From positions 1 through 35,956 of the forward strand of contig JBILRW010000012.1 of NCBI GenBank assembly GCA_044372405.1: DNA of 35,956 nucleotides, written 5' to 3'. The stretch comes from CANGYM01 sp044372405 (GTDB lineage Bacteria > Pseudomonadota > Alphaproteobacteria > JAJTHO01 > CANGYM01). The translations under genes were made by a program, and so were the position numbers. Shown here in pieces: positions 7,048-13,578 of this stretch (within the stretch, counting starts at the first letter, position 1; each line of letters opens with the position of its first letter). The notes below the pieces were generated by a model. The model ran no database searches and was not told the origin of the DNA. It saw only the letters and a program-made list of their open reading frames with translations.

Positions 7048-8877
7048 ATGACCACATTTTCCCCCGTTGATGCCTATTGGTTGGACCGTGCCACAGATTT
7101 GGTGGATTGGATTAAGGCCCCAACACGAGGGGGGGCTTTTTCCTTTCGTCCCCCCGTGTCCATTGGGTGGTTTGACGATGGGGTGCTGAACGTCACAACA
7201 ACGTGTGTGGATCGTCATGCAGCGGCCACACCCGATCGCGTGGCGTTTTTCTTTGAGGGGGATGATCCCCACCACACCCGAAGGATCACCTATCAACAGT
7301 TGAAAGATGACGTTTGTCGTTTTGCCAATATCTTAAAAGGCTTGGGCGTGGAAAAGGGCGATCGTGTCATTATTTATATGCCCATGATTCCGGAGACGGT
7401 CTATGCCATGCTCGCCTGCGCCCGCATGGGGGCGGTGCATTCGGTGGTGTTTGGGGGCTTTTCGGCCCACGCGCTGCAGTCCCGCATTGTGGACTCTGGG
7501 GCCAAGGTGGTCATCACCGCCGACGGGGGGCTGCGCGGGGGCAAGGTGATTCCGCTGAAGGCCGCCGTGGATGAGGCCGTCCCCGGTACTGCGGTGCAGC
7601 ATGTTCTGGTGGTGCCGCATTTGGGGCAAGAAATAGCTCTGGTTCCTGGGCGGGATCATGATTATGCTGCATTGCAGCAAACGGCGTCGGTGATGTGTGA
7701 TCCTGAACCCATGAAGGCCGAGGATCCGCTGTTTATCCTCTATACCTCTGGTTCCACCGGCACGCCCAAGGGGGTTTTGCACACCTGCGGGGGGTATCTG
7801 GTGTATGCGGCCCATACGGTTCAAACGGTGTTTGATCCGAAGGAAGACGATGTGTTCTGGTGCACCGCCGATGTGGGCTGGATTACGGGACACAGTTATA
7901 TTGTCTATGGTCCCCTGGCCAGGGGGGCGAGCCAGGTTTTGTATGAAGGCGTGCCAACGTGGCCCAACGCATCCCGCTGGTGGCAGATGGTGGATCGTTA
8001 CGGCGTGACCATATTTTATACCGCCCCCACGGCCATCCGTACCCTGATGCGCTTGGGGCAGGACCCCTTAAACACAACCCACCGAAGCACCCTGCGCTTG
8101 CTGGGATCCGTGGGGGAGCCCATTGATCCCGAAGCCTGGCACTGGTACCACACCCACATCGGCGGCGGGCGCTGTCCCATCATGGATACCTGGTGGCAGA
8201 CGGAAACGGGGGGGATTCTCATCGCGCCGCTGGATAGGGAAAATCAAAAGCCCGGGTTTGCCGCTAAGCCCTTGCCGCACATTCAGCCCGTTTTGCTGGA
8301 CACGCACGGCCACCCCACGACGGAAGAGGGCAATTTGTGCTTTGCCACCTCATGGCCTGGACAGGCCCGCACCCTGTATGGGGATCATGCGCGTTTTGAA
8401 AAAACCTATTTTGGGGACTTTCCCGGATATTATTTCACCGGCGATGGGGCCAAGCGCGATGCGGACGGCGATTACCGCATCACGGGCCGGGTGGATGATG
8501 TTATTAATGTTTCCGGTCACCGCTTAAGCACCGCCGAAATCGAGGCCGCCCTGGACGATGCCCACGGCGTCATCGAATCCGCCGTGGTGGGCAGTCCCGA
8601 TCCCCTGAAGGGTCAGGGGATTTATGCCTTTGTGGTGCTGGCATCAGGCGTGATTGCCTCAGACGCCCTGAAAAAAGATCTGATGGACCATGTGCGCACC
8701 TATATCAGCCCCATTGCCAAGCCGGATCATATCCAGTTTTGTGATGGATTGCCCAAAACGCGTTCGGGCAAAATCATGCGGCGGATTTTGCGCAAATTGG
8801 CGGCGGGGGAAACGGACTTTGGTGATATTTCCACCCTGGCCAATCCGGAGGTGGTGGCGGCTTTGCAGATCAGGTAA
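7048..8877 (+). CDS. acs: Acetyl-CoA synthetase (AMP-forming)
   Basis: Converts acetate, ATP and CoA to acetyl-CoA through an acetyl-adenylate. It has 609 aa, a little shorter than the usual 640-650 because of a compact N-terminus. Motifs: YTSGSTGTPKG at residues 232-242 (ATP loop), DTWWQTETGG at 380-389 with the Trp that restricts the acyl pocket to acetate-sized acids, YFTGDGAKRDADGDYRITGR (hinge region), and PKTRSGKIMRR near the end, where Lys575 is the conserved lysine that is acetylated in the family. GAGGAT sits before the ATG. A related short-chain substrate such as propionate cannot be excluded, but the WWQTETGG context favours acetate. It has its own strong promoter. Confidence 0.93.
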   Translation: MTTFSPVDAYWLDRATDLVDWIKAPTRGGAFSFRPPVSIGWFDDGVLNVTTTCVDRHAAATPDRVAFFFEGDDPHHTRRITYQQLKDDVCRFANILKGLGVEKGDRVIIYMPMIPETVYAMLACARMGAVHSVVFGGFSAHALQSRIVDSGAKVVITADGGLRGGKVIPLKAAVDEAVPGTAVQHVLVVPHLGQEIALVPGRDHDYAALQQTASVMCDPEPMKAEDPLFILYTSGSTGTPKGVLHTCGGYLVYAAHTVQTVFDPKEDDVFWCTADVGWITGHSYIVYGPLARGASQVLYEGVPTWPNASRWWQMVDRYGVTIFYTAPTAIRTLMRLGQDPLNTTHRSTLRLLGSVGEPIDPEAWHWYHTHIGGGRCPIMDTWWQTETGGILIAPLDRENQKPGFAAKPLPHIQPVLLDTHGHPTTEEGNLCFATSWPGQARTLYGDHARFEKTYFGDFPGYYFTGDGAKRDADGDYRITGRVDDVINVSGHRLSTAEIEAALDDAHGVIESAVVGSPDPLKGQGIYAFVVLASGVIASDALKKDLMDHVRTYISPIAKPDHIQFCDGLPKTRSGKIMRRILRKLAAGETDFGDISTLANPEVVAALQIR

Positions 8878-8884
8878 CAGGGCC

Positions 8885-8912
8885 TTGACATTTATACTGT
8901 ATATAGTATCAT
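8885..8912 (+). promoter_or_regulatory. hicAB promoter with palindromic operator candidate
   Basis: TTGACA (8885-8890), a 16-base spacer and TATCAT (8907-8912). Inside it lies the inverted repeat ATACT-GTATAT-AGTAT (about 8894-8909), overlapping the -10. A palindrome here fits autorepression by HicB, as known for other HicAB systems; binding is inferred. Confidence 0.6.
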
Positions 8913-8920
8913 CTTAAAGT

Positions 8921-9169
8921 ATGACCCAACGTGAAAAGTTGATCCGACAAATTCTCAGCAATCCCCAAAATGTCCGTTTTGTGGATGCGTGCAAAGTGGC
9001 AGAGGCCCTTGGTTTTGTTCATAAAGGTGGCAGAGGGTCTCATACCGCTTTTGCCAAAACGAGTGAACCCATGGGGTTGAATTTTCAAAACCGTAATGGG
9101 CTTATTCCGCCCTATCAGGCACGTCAGTTGATTGTCATGATCGAAAAGTATGGAGACGATTGTTTATGA
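8921..9169 (+). CDS. hicA: HicA-family toxin (mRNA interferase)
   Basis: 82 aa. HicA toxins have a double-stranded-RNA-binding-like fold and cleave mRNA using a conserved histidine. Seen here: VAEALGFVHKGGRGSHTAF, with the Gly-Ser-His motif (His41) in the expected place after a first helix, and a C-terminal helix PYQARQLIVMIEKYG that is typical of a longer HicA subgroup. It is followed by hicB with an ATGA overlap, the usual toxin-first order. It starts only 43 nt after acs but has its own promoter. Confidence 0.85.
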   Translation: MTQREKLIRQILSNPQNVRFVDACKVAEALGFVHKGGRGSHTAFAKTSEPMGLNFQNRNGLIPPYQARQLIVMIEKYGDDCL

Positions 9170-9486
9170 ACCAAACCTATCCCATAGAAATTTTTTACAG
9201 TAAAGAGGATGCGGGGTATATCGCAACATTCCCTGATTTGCCAGGATGTTCGGCATTTGGGGAGACTGAAAAAGACGCCCTCTCCGCCGCCCAGAAGGCC
9301 AAAGAGGCATGGATCGCAGCCCAAAACGCTGCCGGCAACCCCATACCTTTGCCGGCGGAAACCCATAAATTCAGCGGGAAATTTTTGGTGCGCGTCCCAA
9401 AGGATCTTCACGCCCACCTGTCCCACGCCGCCCAGCGTCAGGGCGTCAGTCTGAATCAATACGTTTTGTATCGCCTGGCGCAGTAG
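9166..9486 (+). CDS. hicB: HicB-family antitoxin
   Basis: 106 aa from the ATG at 9166 that overlaps the hicA stop. The N-terminal half (YSKEDAGYIATFPDLPGCSAFGETEKDAL) is the partial RNase-H-like HicB fold that masks the toxin. The C-terminal part (RVPKDLHAHLSHAAQRQGVS followed by LNQYV) is a ribbon-helix-helix DNA-binding domain, so the protein probably also represses its own operon. A TTG at 9160 is in frame but less likely. It faces gshB with 19 nt between stops. Confidence 0.9.
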   Translation: MNQTYPIEIFYSKEDAGYIATFPDLPGCSAFGETEKDALSAAQKAKEAWIAAQNAAGNPIPLPAETHKFSGKFLVRVPKDLHAHLSHAAQRQGVSLNQYVLYRLAQ

Positions 9487-9505
9487 GGGAAGGGGTTAGC
9501 GTGGA

Positions 9506-10441
9506 TTAAAGATACGTTTTTTCCACCTGATCCCAGACCTTTTCCTGCAGTCGCACCCCATAAAGGGCGTTCATTTCCTGCATGCCGGTGGGGGAGGTAA
9601 CATTAATTTCCGTCAGCCAGGGGCCAATCAAATCAATGCCCACAAAAAATAGATCGTTGTCCTTCAGGGACTGTCCGATGCGGGCGCACAGGGCTTTTTC
9701 CTGGGGGGAGAGGTCCGTGGCCTGGCCACTGCCGCCGCTATGAAAATTGGCACGGACGCTGCCGCCCTGGGGCACGCGCAGCACTGACCCCAAGACCTCG
9801 CCATCGCAAAACAACACGCGCTTATCGCCCTGGGCGACCTCAGGCAGAAATTTTTGCGCAACCCAGGGACCTGGATAGCGGGTATCGAACAGCTCAATGA
9901 GGGTTTTTAAATTGGGATCCCCCGGGCGCAGATGAAAAACGCCTTCACCGCCGCAGGAATAGAGGGGTTTAAGGACAATATCCCCATGCGTCCGGTGAAA
10001 ATCCGCCAGCGCGGTGGGATGACGCGATACCAGGGTGGGGGGCATCAGGTCCGCAAACAACGTGGGATAAATTTTTTCGGGCAGCGTCAAAACCTGGCTG
10101 GGTGTATTCAGCACAGGGGGGTTCGGATGAACGCGGTTTAACAAATACGCGGCACTGAGATACCGCATGTCAAATGGCGGATCATGGCGCATAAACACCA
10201 GGGAAAAGTCCGTGACGGCGCGTCGGCTCTGGGTTCCCCCCACCACGGGGTCCCCCAAGGTAGGGATGGCAACATCGGTTACGAATGCGGATAAAATGCC
10301 GTTTTCCAGACACAGATCCTCAGGCGTACAGGCAAAGGGCTGGTGGCCACGCTGCTGGGCCTCGTGCATCAAAAGATACGTTGTATCTTTTTTGGGGTTG
10401 ATGGTGGCCAGGGGCTCAATCACAAATAAAATAAGAGACAT
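9506..10441 (-). CDS. gshB: Glutathione synthetase
   Basis: ATP-grasp ligase joining gamma-glutamylcysteine and glycine. 311 aa, normal length. Family marks: IEPLATINPKKDTTYLLMHEAQQRGH near the N-terminus, MRHDPPFDMRYL (the family's K/R-DPPFD segment), VLKPLYSCGGEGVF (ATP-grasp lysine and glycine loop), and GIDLIGPWLTEINVTSPTGMQE (metal-binding Glu/Asn). It lies 48 nt downstream of the PhaC-like gene on the same strand and may be co-transcribed. gshA is not in the window. Confidence 0.95.
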   Translation of the reverse strand: MSLILFVIEPLATINPKKDTTYLLMHEAQQRGHQPFACTPEDLCLENGILSAFVTDVAIPTLGDPVVGGTQSRRAVTDFSLVFMRHDPPFDMRYLSAAYLLNRVHPNPPVLNTPSQVLTLPEKIYPTLFADLMPPTLVSRHPTALADFHRTHGDIVLKPLYSCGGEGVFHLRPGDPNLKTLIELFDTRYPGPWVAQKFLPEVAQGDKRVLFCDGEVLGSVLRVPQGGSVRANFHSGGSGQATDLSPQEKALCARIGQSLKDNDLFFVGIDLIGPWLTEINVTSPTGMQEMNALYGVRLQEKVWDQVEKTYL

Positions 10442-10489
10442 AGTTTTTTTATCCAGACAGGGTGCATCGTTTTATGGATTCAACAGATT

Positions 10490-11554
10490 TTATGACGCTT
10501 GTATACAACAATTTTTCATCCAGTGCATGATGGGGTGCCAGACCTCTTGCGGGGCGCGGGTGCCCATGATCATGCCGATGTGTCCCATATCAGGCTCTAA
10601 CCGATTCGCATGGGGCAGGGTATTGATTAACGCCCTTGCCGATGCCGGCGGCACCACCGTATCCCGCAGCGGCGAAACAATCAGGCTGGGGTGAACAACA
10701 TCCGAAAAAATCATTTTTTTTCCTTTCCACACAAAGCTGTCCCGATGAAAAACATTCTGTTCATAACACGCAGAAAAGGCCCATAGCGCCACATCGGGGG
10801 TTAAGGGTTGACCGTGTTGAATCCAGTCTTCCAGGGCCAGAAATTTATCGGTGGCTTCGTCTTTTTTGGTATAGCGCCCCAGGTGCGACGTGGGATCTTT
10901 CAGGAGGAAAAGGGATTGGAGCAAAGCCGGTGGCAGACATCGCTGCCCCTGCTTCAGCGCCAAACATCCGGCCATCAGGGCGGGGATCATGGCTCTTTCC
11001 TGGGGGCTGGCCATCGCATTAAAATCCCACGGTGTGGCCAAAAAGGTTAGGCTTTGTACCAGATGAGGCACCAGACACGCCGCGATCATCGTCAACAGCC
11101 CCCCCATGCAATACCCCACCAGGTGCAGCGGCCCGTTGGTTTGCAGGGCGGCAATCTGCAGTGATGGGATCATTTTTTCCTCAACATACGTGATCAGATC
11201 ATGCCCAAAATGCTCCGGCGGGCCCCAGTCCAGCAGAAACGTGGGAAAAACCTCAGAAAACGCCCCCACCATGCTGCATTCGGGCAACAAATCCAAAATA
11301 TGGGCCCGATTGACCAGGGACGGCACAAAAACAACGCCCTGTTTCTCTCGGCAAGACCCCTTTTCGGGCCGATAATCCCACAACCGCGTGGTGCCGTGAT
11401 AAAACAAACTGGGGCGGGCCGGGGACCCTGGCACCGGCGCCGAAGCCACCTGGCGCATTTTGGTCATATAGGTGGATAGGGCCTCGCCGTGGGGATCTTG
11501 CCACAGGGGGGCTGTGAGCATCATTTGAAAAGGAAACGTCAGGGGCAAGCGCAT
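10490..11554 (-). CDS. PhaC-like alpha/beta hydrolase (class III-type PHA synthase)
   Basis: 354 aa, the length of class III polyhydroxyalkanoate synthase subunits, which polymerise hydroxyacyl-CoA. The nucleophile motif is GYCMGG with Cys149. The other triad members appear as Asp298 (SPLRDTVVPP) and His325 (DMGHIGMIMG), close to positions 149/302/331 of characterised class III enzymes. The core also shows VPSLVNRAHILDLLP and FLLDWGPP, matching PhaC patterns. No PhaE or PhaR partner, thiolase or reductase is adjacent, so polymer synthesis is not shown; an acyltransferase or thioesterase-like role is possible. The ATG at 11554 is preceded by GGGG. Family assignment is firm, activity is inferred. 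Confidence 0.85.
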   Translation of the reverse strand: MRLPLTFPFQMMLTAPLWQDPHGEALSTYMTKMRQVASAPVPGSPARPSLFYHGTTRLWDYRPEKGSCREKQGVVFVPSLVNRAHILDLLPECSMVGAFSEVFPTFLLDWGPPEHFGHDLITYVEEKMIPSLQIAALQTNGPLHLVGYCMGGLLTMIAACLVPHLVQSLTFLATPWDFNAMASPQERAMIPALMAGCLALKQGQRCLPPALLQSLFLLKDPTSHLGRYTKKDEATDKFLALEDWIQHGQPLTPDVALWAFSACYEQNVFHRDSFVWKGKKMIFSDVVHPSLIVSPLRDTVVPPASARALINTLPHANRLEPDMGHIGMIMGTRAPQEVWHPIMHWMKNCCIQAS

Positions 11555-11593
11555 ACCCCAGTAAACGGCATTTTTTGATTTTTTAAAAGGGAC

Positions 11594-11622
11594 TAGACAA
11601 CAGCCCCCCGGTCCCGTATAAC
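11594..11622 (+). promoter_or_regulatory. Promoter of tRNA-Val
   Basis: TAGACA (11594-11599), a 17-base spacer and TATAAC (11617-11622), ending 14 bases before the tRNA 5' end. Confidence 0.65.
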
Positions 11623-11636
11623 CGTTTTCGTTTCGT

Positions 11637-11711
11637 GGGCGGTTAGCTCAGCGGTAGAGCGTCTCGTTTACACCGAGAGGGCCGGGGGTTCGATCCCCTC
11701 ACCGCCCACCA
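11637..11711 (+). tRNA. tRNA-Val (anticodon UAC)
   Basis: 75 nt including the encoded CCA. The acceptor stem GGGCGGT pairs with ACCGCCC. The D stem is GCTC/GAGC, the anticodon stem TCTCG/CGAGA encloses the loop TTTACAC (anticodon TAC), and the T arm is GGGGG-TTCGATC-CCCTC. The 3' end is a common integration site, and a degraded mobile island follows. Confidence 0.97.
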
Positions 11712-11757
11712 GGGAAATCAATAGCTTAGTTAGCATTCCCCAAAAATTAAAACCCCG

Positions 11758-11776
11758 TGTGCTACCTATGTGCTAC
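11758..11776 (+). repeat. Direct TGTGCTAC repeats downstream of tRNA-Val
   Basis: TGTGCTAC occurs at 11758-11765 and 11769-11776, an 11-bp (one helical turn) period, 47 bases after the tRNA. Phased short repeats beside an attachment site resemble integrase arm-binding sites; this is an inference. The rest of the gap 11712-11879 is AT-rich with no gene. Confidence 0.5.
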
Positions 11777-11879
11777 TTTTGGCGTGGCCTATTTTATTAA
11801 TCTTCATTTAACGTTGTACATAAAGATATAACTCTATTATGCTGTTTATCCAGTGATTAACATTGGGTAATGCGGATTT

Positions 11880-12353
11880 ATGACGGCAATATCGCAGGAA
11901 AAGATAAAAAGCGCCTATAAAGCAGTCGTGATCATTGAAAAATCCAGTCCTGAAGTGCTGAAAGACTTTTTAAGCCGCAATCATATTGATTGCCCTGAAA
12001 GTCTCACGGGATTTTCCAAGGGGAAGGATTATAAACAGGCCGTGCTGTCCCTTTTACAAAAGGCTGATTTGGCAGTTTTGGAGCGTTTGCGCAATGTCGC
12101 CGTGATCGCCCAAAATAGCCCTGCGCTGCCGTTGGCCTCTTTGTGGGCGTATAGGGAACGTTATGATCTCACCCTGCCCGATACTATGGGGTATGACCGT
12201 CCCATGGATGCTGTTTTGTGGATGGCAGCCCATTATCCTGAACGCTTTAAAACGTTTGTTGCCACCCAGCGTTATCATTTTCAGGGAAAGCGCACCCGTA
12301 CCGATCGGGTGGACATTGCCGTAGAAAGCACGGTTGCCAAAAATGGGCCATAA
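11880..12353 (+). CDS. Orphan 157-aa island protein
   Basis: No family recognised. It is soluble and helical, without signal or membrane segments. The middle holds LLQKADLAVLERLRNVAVIA; the end is basic (QRYHFQGKRTRTDRVDIAVE) and could contact nucleic acid, but that is only suggestive. A weak promoter may lie upstream (TTGTAC at 11814 and TATTAT at 11835, spacer only 15). The ribosome-binding site before the ATG is poor. It is the first gene of the island after the tRNA, a place often held by regulators or accessory genes. Confidence 0.65.
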   Translation: MTAISQEKIKSAYKAVVIIEKSSPEVLKDFLSRNHIDCPESLTGFSKGKDYKQAVLSLLQKADLAVLERLRNVAVIAQNSPALPLASLWAYRERYDLTLPDTMGYDRPMDAVLWMAAHYPERFKTFVATQRYHFQGKRTRTDRVDIAVESTVAKNGP

Positions 12354-12357
12354 TACT

Positions 12358-12403
12358 AAAGCCAAGAATTGTTTTATAAGGATTTTGTGATAAGGTTGGC
12401 TTT
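12358..12403. other. Inverted repeat between two island genes
   Basis: AAAGCCAA (12358-12365) and TTGGCTTT (12396-12403) are perfect arms around a 30-nt loop, just after the stop of the 157-aa gene. It may act as a weak terminator or processing hairpin; there is no strong T-tract. Confidence 0.35.
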
Positions 12404-12429
12404 TGTAAAGTGTTAAAGGTTACTTCTAA

Positions 12430-13452
12430 GTGTTAGAAATAAATAACAATATCAATACAGTAATAATCCCTGTTCACTTTGATGTGAAGGACCATTACAT
12501 ATCACTGGATACTTTCCTTGCAACTGCAGATAGTGTCAAAAATATTGTACACCATTTTAATGATTTGTTGTTTTCCTGTGAACTTGAGTACCAATTTGTT
12601 GTTCTCCCTCCGAAAGAAGGGAGTTTTTTAGGTAGCCTGGCTATCCTCTGTGGAGCTATTGCATCAATAGCAGTTTTTGCTGATACTGGCCTTGGTAAAG
12701 GTGTTATTCGTGGTTTTACAGGATATGAGCCTGAAGATTTTGGAGAGAAAATAGGAAAACAAATAAAACTTCATGCAAAAAAGGCTGCGATCATTATATC
12801 CGAAGCAACAAAAGGTTTTTTGCAAAAAGATACCACAGAAACTGAAAAAATCATCAAGCCCATTGATTTTCTAGGGGCTTATAGGGCGAAAAATCTTTTT
12901 TATGAAAGTGTTTCTAATAATCCCACAGTAAATGGTCTTGGATTTGATGAAAGCAGCTATTTTTCCGTTGAGCGTACAGGCTTTGCCGATCGTTGTGCTA
13001 AATTGCCAGAAAGTATAGATAAACCAGAAACCATTGATAAACAAGACTACATAGACAAAATCGAAAAAGCTTTCATCGAAGTTACAGCCCCCGTCTGGGA
13101 TAGAAACGATACTAAACGTCAATGGGTTGGTAAATATGACGGGCAAGCAGTCCATTTTAAAATGAGTGATGAAAATTTCTGGCAGTGTATAGAAAACAAA
13201 ACTCTGCATCCTAAAATCTTTGATCAATATGAAGTGCAATGGGCCATTATGCCTAATGGCCAAAAAGCAAAATACGAGATTCGTCGTGTTCTAAAATATA
13301 ACGGGGAGACCATTTCTGCCCCACTTACGGAATCTGAGATCAGTAAAATTCTTTCTGATTCTAAGCAATCTAGTTTATACAATTATCCCATTAAATCATA
13401 TGATTACAATGACCTGCCTCTTTTTTCAGTCACTAAAAATTCTGAGAAATAG
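12430..13452 (+). CDS. Orphan 340-aa membrane-associated island protein
   Basis: GTG start at 12430 preceded by AAAGG about 12 bases upstream. The N-terminal domain (residues about 1-65, beta-rich, with ISLDTFLATADSVKNIVHHF) ends in the stretch VVLPPKEGSFLGSLA, followed by a likely transmembrane helix around residues 68-90 (LAILCGAIASIAVFADTGLG). A charged helical middle comes next, and the C-terminal domain (about 215-310) contains repeated beta-strand patterns (RQWVGKYDGQAVHFKMSDEN). The layout of a sensor-like head, one membrane helix and a beta-rich tail recalls accessory or defence proteins on islands, but I cannot name a family. The gene is AT-rich compared with the core genes. Confidence 0.75.
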   Translation: MLEINNNINTVIIPVHFDVKDHYISLDTFLATADSVKNIVHHFNDLLFSCELEYQFVVLPPKEGSFLGSLAILCGAIASIAVFADTGLGKGVIRGFTGYEPEDFGEKIGKQIKLHAKKAAIIISEATKGFLQKDTTETEKIIKPIDFLGAYRAKNLFYESVSNNPTVNGLGFDESSYFSVERTGFADRCAKLPESIDKPETIDKQDYIDKIEKAFIEVTAPVWDRNDTKRQWVGKYDGQAVHFKMSDENFWQCIENKTLHPKIFDQYEVQWAIMPNGQKAKYEIRRVLKYNGETISAPLTESEISKILSDSKQSSLYNYPIKSYDYNDLPLFSVTKNSEK

Positions 13453-13479
13453 GATAACTGCTTTTGATACTCGCTAGGA

Positions 13480-13578
13480 AGTCGGGGTGGTGATTTGATC
13501 GCCCTTTGGGCCTACATCAAAGGCATTGGCCAATATGAGGCCATGCAACACATCAAAACATTATTGGGGAGGTTATAA
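13480..13578 (+). pseudogene. C-terminal remnant of a CHC2-type primase zinc-domain protein
   Basis: Reads SRGGDLIALWAYIKGIGQ and on to MQHIKTLLGRL then TAA at 13576-13578. The GGD(L/I)I-alpha pattern is what follows the zinc-binding cysteines in phage and plasmid CHC2 primase domains. The Cys/His part is missing upstream, where the orphan 340-aa gene ends instead. The stop directly abuts the ATG of the Toprim-DUF927 gene, and the fragment carries that gene's ribosome-binding site (GGGGAGG). It is probably the leftover of an upstream primase gene once translated together with the helicase. Confidence 0.6.
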
